Source: DATFWC01 sp045801465
GTDB lineage: Bacteria > Pseudomonadota > Alphaproteobacteria > Rhizobiales > Xanthobacteraceae
Direction of reading: 5' to 3'
Length of the DNA: 18,493 bases
Assembly (NCBI GenBank): GCA_045801465.1
Contig: JBJMSU010000235.1
Span: 1-18,493, forward strand
Part shown: positions 6,548 through 12,541 of the stretch, piece by piece
Layout: each line of letters begins with the position of its first letter
How positions within the stretch are numbered: the stretch's first letter is position 1
Position numbers and translations under genes: made by a program
The notes under the pieces: generated by a model
The model's database searches: none
What the model saw: the letters and a program-made list of their open reading frames with translations, nothing else
What the model was told of the DNA's origin: nothing

Positions 6548-7435
6548 TCACGAGACCGATACGGCTCTTTGCCGGCGTGCGCGCCTTTCGCCGGGCAAGG
6601 CATCGGGCGGCAGCAGGCCGATCTTCTCGATCAGCTCGCGCACCTCGATACGGGCCATCAGGCGCGACATGCCGGTATTGGCGCCGAGGACGGGCTCATC
6701 CAACTGATCGAATGCCGTCAAGCCGACGGGGAAGAACTCGCGGAAGATGACGCGCTCCGACAGTCCGGGCGCGAGGCGAAATCCGACCTCGGGGGCGATC
6801 AGGTCGAGCGCGCCGGTGATCTGTTTATGGTTGCGCGAGGCGAGCGTCGCCAGGCGGTTGCGAAACACGATCCAGTCCGTCGCCCGGCCGCAGACCGCGC
6901 GCCGTCCTTCCAGCGCCGCCGCCACGGCCCGCGCGTAGCGGGAGGGAGTTGGCTCTGCATCGACGCTCGCTCCGATCGTCACGATCACATCGAGATCGAC
7001 GAAGCTGTCGTTGATGGGCGTCACCAGCGTGTCGGCCATCCCATGCGCCACCAGGCTCAGATGGCTTTCGTTGCCGGGCGTGTCGATGACGATGAAGTCG
7101 TACTCGCCCTGGAGCGTCGCCAGGTAGCGGGTGAAAAGGCCGACATGGTCGGTTTCCCGGCTCGCATGCTCGCGATCCACGTCGGTGATCGGGGTGTGTT
7201 TCGGCAGCTCGAGCGACAACCCGTTTTGCCGCGCCCATTGCCGCCGGTTCTCGATGTAACGGCTGAGCGTCTGCTGTTGCACGTCGAGATCGAACGAGGC
7301 GACGCGCCTGCCCGCCTTCAACAGCGCCACGATGAGATGCATGGCGAAGGTCGACTTGCCGCTGCCGCCCTTGTAGTTGCCGACCACGACGACGCGTGGG
7401 CCGCAATCTTCCTGCGCAAGCTGCGTACTCAACAT
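6548..7435 (-). CDS. mipZ: MipZ, division-plane positioning ATPase
   Basis: A 295-residue ParA/MinD-superfamily ATPase. It has the deviant Walker A KGGSGKST (22-29, with signature Lys), the A' motif FDLDVQQ (48-54) and Walker B-type FIVIDTPG (114-121). MipZ-specific stretches are ENRRQW (62-67), TPINDSFVDLDV (139-150), DWIVFRNRLAT (187-197) and VGFRLAPGLSERVIFREFFPVGLT (217-240), which separate it from ParA and MinD. In Caulobacter, MipZ binds ParB at the poles, forms a gradient over the nucleoid and inhibits FtsZ, so the ring forms at midcell. ATG at 7435 has AGGAGA 8 nt upstream. It stands alone, convergent with the CDF gene, and the upstream region holds CtrA- and DnaA-type sites. Confidence 0.93.
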   Translation of the reverse strand: MLSTQLAQEDCGPRVVVVGNYKGGSGKSTFAMHLIVALLKAGRRVASFDLDVQQQTLSRYIENRRQWARQNGLSLELPKHTPITDVDREHASRETDHVGLFTRYLATLQGEYDFIVIDTPGNESHLSLVAHGMADTLVTPINDSFVDLDVIVTIGASVDAEPTPSRYARAVAAALEGRRAVCGRATDWIVFRNRLATLASRNHKQITGALDLIAPEVGFRLAPGLSERVIFREFFPVGLTAFDQLDEPVLGANTGMSRLMARIEVRELIEKIGLLPPDALPGERRARRQRAVSVS

Positions 7436-7525
7436 GGCGCACTCTCCTACTCACGCGAGACGCTACTTACCAACAAGCACGCAAGGTCACTCTAAGCAGT
7501 CGTCGCGGCCGCCCCAAGCGCGGTG

Positions 7526-7561
7526 TTAAGAGCCCGTTAACCAATCTTAACCCATGGTTAA
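7526..7561 (-). promoter_or_regulatory. Tandem CtrA-type boxes upstream of mipZ
   Basis: TTAA occurs at 7526, 7537, 7547 and 7558. The first pair forms TTAA-N7-TTAAC (7526-7541), an exact match to the CtrA full-site consensus. The last pair forms TTAACC-CAT-GGTTAA, a perfect palindrome that also reads TTAA-N7-TTAA, and on the minus strand TTAACCAT, the CtrA half-site. The array ends about 91 bp upstream of the mipZ start codon. Confidence 0.75.
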
Positions 7562-7673
7562 TTGTCTACTCTCGCCACAATTAAATCAAATGTTTGGCGC
7601 GCGATCCTGATTCGATGCGCAAGCATGCGCAGCGCAGCGCCAAGCTGTGCCGAGCCAGCCATGCGGCCCGTGG

Positions 7674-7693
7674 TTGTCCACAGGTTATCCACA
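7674..7693 (+). promoter_or_regulatory. Two DnaA-type boxes in tandem
   Basis: TTGTCCACA (7674-7682) and the exact consensus TTATCCACA (7685-7693) lie in the same orientation with an 11-bp period, about 240-260 bp upstream of mipZ. The second matches the strongest E. coli DnaA box; the first differs at one position. Confidence 0.65.
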
Positions 7694-7830
7694 GCGGCCG
7701 CATTCCCTTGATTTCGCGTACGAAAGGCCCGCTTCAGGGCATGCAATGGCGCCCCATCTGGCGTCCCTCCCGCTCCGGCTTGCGCAATCTTGCGATCGGC
7801 GCCGCGCCCTTTCATGCAACTGACGCGTGT

Positions 7831-8247
7831 TCAGCCGGGATGGTTTTGTCGAGCCCAAAGATGGACCGCGTACGCCACCGCGATGATCAGCACGCCCATG
7901 AGCGCGACGAGACATCCGAGCGCGAGCCAGCCGACCGCGGCGGACGAGTAGGCATGGAGAATGTGCCGCGGAGGCTGATCGGTGAACGGACTGAAATGGC
8001 CGAGCCAGCCGAACGCCAATCCGAAGCCGCCCACGAGCGCCCAGAATAGGGGCCCAACCTTGCCTTTCACATAGAGGTGCAGGCCGAGCCCGATGATGGC
8101 GTAGACCGCCACGCTGACGAGGATGAAAGCAACCGAATCCACGGTCAGCGGCCACTGAACATCGCCGCGCGCCGAATGGTCGACGATGTGGCCGGAAAAG
8201 AGGATCGCCGCCGCGGCCACCAACGCGATGAGTGGTCGGTCACGCAT
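7831..8247 (-). CDS. Small four-helix membrane protein of unknown function
   Basis: A 138-residue hydrophobic protein with four probable transmembrane segments: IALVAAAAILFSGHIV (about 7-22), FILVSVAVYAIIGLGLHLYV (about 40-59), PLFWALVGGFGLAFGWLG (about 66-83) and VGWLALGCLVALMGVLII onward (about 104-130). I do not recognise the family. The third segment contains GxxxGxxxG-like spacing that may pack helices. I chose ATG 8247 because the residues just before it look non-membrane and polar; GTG at 8283 would add 12 residues, and neither start has a clear ribosome binding site. It is on the same strand as the toxin-antitoxin pair, about 70 bp after it, with no evident functional tie. Confidence 0.65.
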   Translation of the reverse strand: MRDRPLIALVAAAAILFSGHIVDHSARGDVQWPLTVDSVAFILVSVAVYAIIGLGLHLYVKGKVGPLFWALVGGFGLAFGWLGHFSPFTDQPPRHILHAYSSAAVGWLALGCLVALMGVLIIAVAYAVHLWARQNHPG

Positions 8248-8316
8248 GCATGGATATTCCCAGCCTGCCACGATTTTCGCCACGCGGGTTGGCGAATCAT
8301 CCGAAGGCGCTGCCGA

Positions 8317-8661
8317 TTATTTTTTGACGCCTGCCGCGATGGCCTCGACCGCCGTCTTGAGATACGGCAGTTCCGCATGGACGACATCCCAGATCACCTT
8401 GTCGGAGATCGTGTGATACTCGTGCCGCAGCACGTTACCTATTCCCGCGATGCTGCGCCATTCGATTTCAGGCCTCGTTGCCTTGAGCTCTTCGGGTAGC
8501 CGTCGTGTTGCCTCGGAGATGATCTCGATTGCGCGCTGAACGATGAAACGCAATTCCCAATCTGTCTCAAATTCTACAAGTGTTTTGCCGCCAATCTTCC
8601 CTTGGACCCGCTCGATCGTCTCGAGGATGTCGTGGATCGTATGATTGACCCTGCGCTGCAT
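8317..8661 (-). CDS. HepT-like (DUF86) ribonuclease toxin domain protein
   Basis: A 114-residue all-helical protein of the DUF86/HepT family, with IVQRAIEIISEATRRLP (40-56) and GIGNVLRHEYHTISDKVIW (73-91). HepT is a HEPN-type RNase toxin whose catalytic motif is R-x4-H-x-Y. Here His80 and Tyr82 are kept, but the position of the first Arg is Gly75 (GN instead of RN), while an Arg sits next to the His (Arg79). Activity may therefore be altered. ATG at 8661 overlaps the stop of the nucleotidyltransferase gene (TGATG), a typical coupled toxin-antitoxin arrangement. Confidence 0.85.
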   Translation of the reverse strand: MQRRVNHTIHDILETIERVQGKIGGKTLVEFETDWELRFIVQRAIEIISEATRRLPEELKATRPEIEWRSIAGIGNVLRHEYHTISDKVIWDVVHAELPYLKTAVEAIAAGVKK

Positions 8662-8957
8662 CAAAACACACGCAATGCAGATTGCTCGATATCCTTGCGG
8701 AGCATTGGATGCAGGCTGTCACGGGTCGTGACATCAACCTCCACGCCCAGGGCATCTTCAAGAAGCAGTTTGATGCCAACGAGATCGACTAGCGAGAATT
8801 TTTTGTTCGGATCATAATCCACGAAAAGGTCGAGATCGCTGCCGGCCTTCGCCTCATCCCGAGCGGCAGAGCCGAACAGGTACAGCGAGGTTGCACCGCG
8901 TGCCTTGACGGCGTCGGTGCAGCCCTTGAGCCTGGCGATTGCTTCGTTCCTATTCAT
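8661..8957 (-). CDS. MntA-like minimal nucleotidyltransferase (antitoxin)
   Basis: A 98-residue MNT-fold protein with the GS-x10-DxD motif: Gly29-Ser30, then Asp41 and Asp43 in FGSAARDEAKAGSDLDLFVD, and a third acidic residue in VEVDV (Asp75). MntA antitoxins neutralise HepT by AMPylating it near the active-site Tyr (type VII systems). I chose ATG 8957; a GTG at 8993 would add 12 residues unlike the family. The pair lies 44 bp downstream of the tRNA-Leu 3' end. The catalytic residues are intact, so it should be an active enzyme even though the partner's RNase motif is atypical. Confidence 0.88.
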   Translation of the reverse strand: MNRNEAIARLKGCTDAVKARGATSLYLFGSAARDEAKAGSDLDLFVDYDPNKKFSLVDLVGIKLLLEDALGVEVDVTTRDSLHPMLRKDIEQSALRVF

Positions 8958-9001
8958 GCCGGCCAATATATTCGAGCTTGCCCAATCCGCCACAACGAGG
9001 C

Positions 9002-9087
9002 TGGTGCGGACGGCGGGACTCGAACCCGCACGGGGTTGCCCCCAAGGGATTTTAAGTCCCTTGCGTCTACCATTCCGCCACGTCCGC
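9002..9087 (-). tRNA. tRNA-Leu (anticodon UAA)
   Basis: The minus strand gives a full class II cloverleaf: acceptor GCGGACG (9087-9081) pairs with CGTCCGC before A and an encoded CCA (9004-9002). The anticodon arm AGGGA-CTTAAAA-TCCCT places TAA in the loop. The long variable arm TTGGGGGCAACCCC and the T arm GCGGGTTCGAGTCCCGC are complete. UAA decodes UUA/UUG leucine codons, which are rare in this high-GC sequence. Confidence 0.96.
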
Positions 9088-9192
9088 GTGCGGAGGGTCT
9101 AGCACCGAGGGTCGGCGGGGCGAAAGCGCTCGCCTCCAGTCGTCCCCGTGCAGGCGCATACGCGCTAAGATAACGAGTGAACGCGATCCCGT

Positions 9193-9299
9193 GGTTCGAG
9201 ACGCGTCGCTTCGCGACGCTCCTCACCATGAGGGATCGCTACGATGGGCGTCAAATAGACCTCATCCTGAGGGCGGCCGAAGGCCGCGTCTCGAAGGAT
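9193..9299. repeat. Two REP-type palindromes in the tRNA-cupin spacer
   Basis: Unit one contains GGTTCGAG, a hairpin GCGTCGC-TTC-GCGACGC (9203-9219) and CTCCTCACCATGAGGG. Unit two contains CCTCATCCTGAGG (9260-9272), a hairpin GCGGCC-GAA-GGCCGC (9273-9287) and CTCGAAGGAT. These are the sequence type scattered in intergenic DNA of Bradyrhizobium-like genomes. In the 9088-9451 spacer I see only these, the pair of hairpins at 9394-9440 and presumed tRNA promoter sequence; no gene is supported. Confidence 0.8.
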
Positions 9300-9393
9300 A
9301 GAGGTTCACTCCGGTGCTGGGCTTATGTTAGCGCCTATGCGCGCAGGCGGGGACCCATGGACACCGCGGGAACTATATTGCGAGATCGGTGGT

Positions 9394-9440
9394 CCCCCGC
9401 CTTCGCGGGGGCAGGCATCGGTTCCCGCCTGCGCGGGAAC
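9394..9440. repeat. Paired GC-rich hairpins downstream of the cupin gene
   Basis: CCCCCGC-CTTC-GCGGGGG (9394-9411) and GTTCCCGC-CTGC-GCGGGAAC (9421-9440) are two perfect stem-loops 9 bp apart, ending 11 bp beyond the cupin stop codon. They look like a further REP family and may double as a transcription or mRNA 3' end barrier. No T-run follows, so a classic intrinsic terminator is not claimed. Confidence 0.7.
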
Positions 9441-9451
9441 GACCCAGAGCC

Positions 9452-9898
9452 TCACTCCGTGAGCGCGTGGCCCCAGACGCTGTCCCAGTCGGCGCCGGTC
9501 GAGTCGGTGACGCGGCCGTCGGCCTCGTAAAACTTGTTGGGCACCTGGAACATCGCCAGCATCAGGCCGCCGTCCGGGCACCAGGCGACGTGGCGGCTGC
9601 CGGCCTCGCGCCAGACGAACTCGCCCGGGCCGACCTCGAGCCCGGCGGCGCCGCCTTCGCGGTCGACCAGCCGGCCCTCCAGCACGTAGGTCTGCTCGAT
9701 CTTCACGTGCTCGTGGTCGGGCAGCACGGCGCCCGGCGCAAACCGCATGAGCGCGGTGACGACGCCGGTGGCGCGGTCAAACAGCAGGGTCTTGGCCTCG
9801 CAGCCGGGAAAGCGGGTCTTCTGCCAGTCCATGTCGGCGGGGCGCACCACGTGCGAATGCGTCTCGGCGGTCCTGGCCTTCTGCGTGACGGCGTCCAT
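9452..9898 (-). CDS. Cupin-domain protein (ChrR/dioxygenase-like cupin)
   Basis: A 148-residue single-domain cupin. Motif 1 is GAVLPDHEHVKIEQTYVLEG (about 56-75), which fits G-x5-HxH-x3-E-x6-G with all metal ligands (two His, one Glu). Motif 2 is about GEFVWREAGSRHVAW (92-106), keeping the final His but lacking the usual Pro. This predicts a metal-binding beta-barrel such as a small dioxygenase or anti-sigma-type cupin; the substrate is unknown. ATG 9898 has GAGG about 8 nt upstream and begins a sensible N-terminus; an upstream open extension is Arg-rich and unlikely. Same strand as the gene at 10041 but separated from it by a REP hairpin, so it is probably transcribed on its own. Confidence 0.85.
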   Translation of the reverse strand: MDAVTQKARTAETHSHVVRPADMDWQKTRFPGCEAKTLLFDRATGVVTALMRFAPGAVLPDHEHVKIEQTYVLEGRLVDREGGAAGLEVGPGEFVWREAGSRHVAWCPDGGLMLAMFQVPNKFYEADGRVTDSTGADWDSVWGHALTE

Positions 9899-9970
9899 GG
9901 CAAACCTCACATGTTCGGAAGAGGTCGAGCATAGCCGAGAGCGCGCGCCTGCCCAAGCCTGTAGCCCCGA

Positions 9971-10034
9971 GCACCGCATCGGTGCGATCCCGGGTCTGCG
10001 CAGCAGCACTGCGTGCTGCGGCGCGCCCGGGATC
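9971..10034. repeat. REP-type compound palindrome between cupin and unknown gene
   Basis: GCACCG-CAT-CGGTGC (9971-9985) is followed by an outer pair GATCCCGGG (9986-9994) / CCCGGGATC (10026-10034) enclosing a hairpin GCAGCAC-TGC-GTGCTGC (10003-10019). It starts 6 bp beyond the stop of the gene at 10041, where it could stop transcription or protect the 3' end. Confidence 0.8.
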
Positions 10035-10040
10035 GGAGCC

Positions 10041-10397
10041 TCACTCCGGCTTCTCGTCCGGCTGCGCCTCGGCCATCGCCTGCTTGGCCTTGGCGACAAA
10101 CTCGTCGGCGCCTTTCCTCGCCGCGCGCACCGCTTCGTCCACGTCACGACGGTAGCGATCGAGATCGAGCTTGAGGCCGGAGCCGGACGGCTTCTCCGTC
10201 GACATCACGTAATGCAACATGCGCGCGCTCAGGCTTATCCGTAGCGCCAACAGACACACGATGCCGTCATTCACGTCGCGCTCTTGCGCAAATCCGTGCA
10301 CATGCTCATGGAAATCCATGAACAGCGCTTCCATTTCGCCCTCGAGTTCCTCATCCGTCAGATCGCGGTCGAACGGGTCATCCTGCGATGCTGCCAT
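10041..10397 (-). CDS. Small acidic protein of unknown function
   Basis: A 118-residue soluble protein that I do not recognise. The N-terminal part is very acidic (DLTDEELEGEMEALF, about 13-27) and followed by a helix with DFHEHVHGFAQERDVNDGIVC, a hydrophobic helix LLALRISLSARMLHYVM (about 49-65), then a charged helical tail rich in Ala/Lys/Glu. No metal motif, signal peptide or transmembrane span is clear. ATG 10397 has GAGAGG 5 nt upstream. It lies 37 bp after the xanthine-guanine phosphoribosyltransferase gene on the same strand, so the two are probably cotranscribed. Confidence 0.75.
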   Translation of the reverse strand: MAASQDDPFDRDLTDEELEGEMEALFMDFHEHVHGFAQERDVNDGIVCLLALRISLSARMLHYVMSTEKPSGSGLKLDLDRYRRDVDEAVRAARKGADEFVAKAKQAMAEAQPDEKPE

Positions 10398-10434
10398 GGC
10401 GGCCTCTCTTAGTGCGACGCGCGCTCGCTCGCGA

Positions 10435-10944
10435 CTACAACCCACTCTCCCGGATCGGCGGCTGGAACGCGAGCCCGGTATCCCACGGAAAATAAATCCA
10501 GGTGTCCTGCGACACTTCGGTGATGAAGGTGTCGACCATGGGGCGGCCCATGGGCTTGGCATAGACGGTGGCGAAATGCGAGGCCGGCAGCATGTCGCGC
10601 ACGATGCGCGCGGTCTTGCCGGTGTCGACCAGGTCGTCGACGATCAGCACGCCCCTGCCCTCTCCGCCGTCGAGCGCCACGACGTCGGCAGCCACCCGTT
10701 TGAGGATCTGGAGCGGGCCCTGCTTGGTATCGTCATAGCTGGTCACGCAGACGGTCTCGATGATGCGGATGCCGAGCTCGCGCGCCACGATGGCGGCGGG
10801 AACGAGGCCACCCCGCGTCACGCACACGATCGCCGCGAACGGCCCGGCGCCGGCGAGCCGCCAGGCGAGCGCGCGCGAATCGCGGTGGAACTGGTCCCAC
10901 GAGACGGGGAACACCTTGGCGGGCGGCGCGAGCTCTCCGGCCAA
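10435..10944 (-). CDS. gpt: Xanthine-guanine phosphoribosyltransferase (TTG start)
   Basis: A 169-residue type I phosphoribosyltransferase. The PRPP-binding loop is VLIVDDLVDTGKT (99-111), an early conserved segment is CVTRGGLVPA (41-50), and the C-terminal WDTGLAFQPPI (154-164) resembles the purine-binding end of E. coli Gpt. It converts xanthine, guanine and hypoxanthine with PRPP to nucleotides, salvaging purines at the cytoplasmic membrane. No ATG gives a full-length product; TTG at 10944 is preceded by AGGAGGTG 4-6 nt upstream, a perfect ribosome binding site. It is followed by the small acidic protein gene and sits 51 bp downstream of the dioxygenase gene. Confidence 0.92.
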   Translation of the reverse strand: MAGELAPPAKVFPVSWDQFHRDSRALAWRLAGAGPFAAIVCVTRGGLVPAAIVARELGIRIIETVCVTSYDDTKQGPLQILKRVAADVVALDGGEGRGVLIVDDLVDTGKTARIVRDMLPASHFATVYAKPMGRPMVDTFITEVSQDTWIYFPWDTGLAFQPPIRESGL

Positions 10945-10956
10945 TCGACACCTCCT
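10945..10956 (-). promoter_or_regulatory. Perfect Shine-Dalgarno fixing the TTG start of gpt
   Basis: On the minus strand AGGAGG (10956-10951) plus TG extends to an eight-base match to the 16S rRNA tail, with 6 nt between AGGAGG and TTG 10944. It decides the start of gpt. Confidence 0.85.
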
Positions 10957-10995
10957 GCCGGCAGCGCATGTCGCGGCAGCGTCGGCCGGCGGGTT

Positions 10996-11592
10996 TTACC
11001 CCATGTCGAGGACGAAATCGAAGCGTCCGGCGCGGCCGTCCCCAGCCTCGGCGACCTTCATCGACAGCTCGCGGCGGAACAGCCCGTCGCTGCGGTTCTT
11101 CGGCTCGTCGGGAAAATAAAGCTGGGTGGTGAGCACGCGGCCGCCGGGCGGCTGCACCTTGACGTGGAAATGGCGCGTGCGCCCGGTGTAGACGCCGGGC
11201 ACAATGGTGAGGAAGCGGTAGCGGCCTTGCGCATCGGTGTATTGATGGCCGCGCAGCCTGAAGCCGGTATTGTCGTAGTCTCCGGCATCGTCGGCGTGCC
11301 AGAGATCCACCAGGACACGGCCGACGGGCCGGCAGTTGCGCGTCAGCACGAGCCCTTTGAGCTCGAACGGCTGTCCCTTGAGACCCGGTACGCGCAAGTC
11401 GGAGCGCTCGGGCGAGCGCGGCTTGAAAAACGGCCCTTCGGTCTGCCGGACCGTCGGCTCGTCGTGCTCGCCGCAGGCCGGGGTCGGCATGAGCTCGGTC
11501 TGTGCGCGCGCGGTGTCCTCGGGGAGTTTCAACGCGACGTATGTCGCCAAGCTTCCTGCCAGGAGACGGCGGCGGTGGGGGTGATCGGACAT
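10996..11592 (-). CDS. Intradiol ring-cleavage dioxygenase, Tat-exported
   Basis: A 198-residue protein of the protocatechuate/catechol intradiol dioxygenase family. The N-terminus has RRRLLAGSLATYVALKL (7-23), a twin-arginine-like signal, so it is probably periplasmic. The iron(III) ligands are all seen: Tyr106 (WHADDAGDYDN), Tyr135 (PGVYTGR), His141 and His143 (RHFHVKV). The core follows the family order with RGHQYTDAQGRYRF and TTQLYFPDEP. It opens catechol-type rings between the two hydroxyls with O2. ATG 11592 has GGAGG 7 nt upstream. It is near, and divergent from, feruloyl-CoA synthase, which suggests but does not prove a role in lignin-aromatic use. Confidence 0.9.
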   Translation of the reverse strand: MSDHPHRRRLLAGSLATYVALKLPEDTARAQTELMPTPACGEHDEPTVRQTEGPFFKPRSPERSDLRVPGLKGQPFELKGLVLTRNCRPVGRVLVDLWHADDAGDYDNTGFRLRGHQYTDAQGRYRFLTIVPGVYTGRTRHFHVKVQPPGGRVLTTQLYFPDEPKNRSDGLFRRELSMKVAEAGDGRAGRFDFVLDMG

Positions 11593-11688
11593 GGCAGACC
11601 TCCACAGGTGCACGGTCGACCAGATATGGGCGGCCGATGCGCGCTTGACCACCCGCTCGGCCACGATGACTATCGAACGGCTGGAGTG

Positions 11689-12456
11689 TTAGCGCGCCCG
11701 CGCCTCCGCCCTCACCCGCCTGAGCATCTCCTCGATGGCGGCCTTCGCGGCCGCGAGCTTGTCGGGGTCGCGCGCGCGGATCACGACGTTGGTATTGGGC
11801 CCGCGCTGCTCGTCGAAGAACGGGTAGCTGCCGATCGTCACCTCGGGTACCGCCTTGGCGATGGCGCCAAGCTCGCTGCCGATGTCGCCTTCGCGCAGGT
11901 CGGCGCGCACCGTTGCCGACAGCATGCGGGCGCCGGTCTTCAGCGTCGGGGCGACCTCGTCGAGCATGGCCTGCATGATCGCCGGCACGCCCGCGAACAC
12001 GTGGACGTTGCCGATGCGGAAGCCGGGCGCTGCCGACACCTTGTTGAGGATGAGGTCGGCGCCGGCCGGGATACGCGCCATGCGCAGGCGCGCCTCGTTC
12101 AAGTCCTTTTCGGCGATGCGGGTGAGCAGCAGGGCGCGCGCGCGTGGATCGACGTCGATGGAAACGCCGAATGCCTTGGCGACGCAATCGGCGGTGATGT
12201 CGTCGTGGGTCGGTCCGATGCCGCCGGTGGTGAACACGTAGGTGTAGCGCGTGCGCAAGGCATTCAGCGCCTCGATGATGGCGCCCTCGTCGTCGGCGAC
12301 GACGCGCACCTCCTTGAGATCGACGCCGATATTCGTCAGGTACTCGGCGATGTAGCCGATGTTCTTGTCCTTGGTGCGCCCGGACAGGATCTCGTCGCCG
12401 ATGACCAGCAGAGCAGCGGTCACGACCTCGGCCGGTTCGGCTCCGACGGCATCCAT
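11689..12456 (-). CDS. CinA/MoaB-like molybdopterin-binding-domain protein (competence/damage-inducible protein A family)
   Basis: A 255-residue protein of the MoCF-binding fold. It begins ALLVIGDEILSGRTKDKN (15-32), followed by VFTTGGIGPTHDDIT (74-88) and AFGVSIDVDPRA, hallmarks of the CinA N-terminal domain. The C-terminal nicotinamide-nucleotide amidase domain found in full CinA (about 400 aa) is absent; this short form occurs in many alphaproteobacteria. The catalytic role is not known for the short form; ADP-ribose or pyridine nucleotide pyrophosphatase activity is a family possibility. ATG 12456 has AGGGAA about 7 nt upstream. It is divergent from feruloyl-CoA synthase with 85 bp between. 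Confidence 0.9.
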   Translation of the reverse strand: MDAVGAEPAEVVTAALLVIGDEILSGRTKDKNIGYIAEYLTNIGVDLKEVRVVADDEGAIIEALNALRTRYTYVFTTGGIGPTHDDITADCVAKAFGVSIDVDPRARALLLTRIAEKDLNEARLRMARIPAGADLILNKVSAAPGFRIGNVHVFAGVPAIMQAMLDEVAPTLKTGARMLSATVRADLREGDIGSELGAIAKAVPEVTIGSYPFFDEQRGPNTNVVIRARDPDKLAAAKAAIEEMLRRVRAEARAR

Positions 12457-12541
12457 GGCAATTCCCTAACGGCCCCATGTGGCAGTACAATCCCATGAAA
12501 CAGGCGAAAGCCGCCCGAGGTCAAGAAAGCTCAGGAACCCC

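Larger units (their letters stand above)
7436..7830. other. 395-bp gene-free region upstream of mipZ
   Basis: No convincing gene lies here; short open frames on either strand have no family resemblance. It includes a locally AT-rich stretch at about 7525-7590 within otherwise GC-rich DNA, four regularly spaced TTAA boxes, a further TTAA at 7581-7584, one GANTC site at 7608-7612 (CcrM-type methylation target) and two DnaA-type boxes. This is the presumed mipZ promoter. A good -35/-10 pair could not be fixed. Confidence 0.6.

Noticed and set aside
5891..7495. A 534-codon open frame on the plus strand across the CDF gene and opposite mipZ
   Set aside because: It is out of frame with the CDF gene and antisense to mipZ, with Arg-rich low-quality translation; both overlapped genes are well supported.
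7526..7693. Chromosomal replication origin
   Set aside because: CtrA and DnaA sites together recall the Caulobacter origin, but only two DnaA boxes are present, no origin-typical neighbours such as hemE or dnaA are seen, and a mipZ promoter explains the sites.
8317..9087. Genomic island integrated at tRNA-Leu, carrying the MntA/HepT pair
   Set aside because: The position is suggestive, but I found no repeated copy of the tRNA 3' end and no integrase gene in the window.
9177..9530. A 117-codon open frame on the plus strand next to the tRNA
   Set aside because: It runs through REP palindromes and into the antisense of the cupin gene; its translation consists largely of translated repeat sequence.
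10219..12498. A 759-codon open frame on the plus strand
   Set aside because: It lies opposite gpt, the dioxygenase and the CinA-like gene, all of which have clear family motifs and ribosome binding sites. Such frames are normal antisense shadows in GC-rich DNA, and the translation resembles no known protein.
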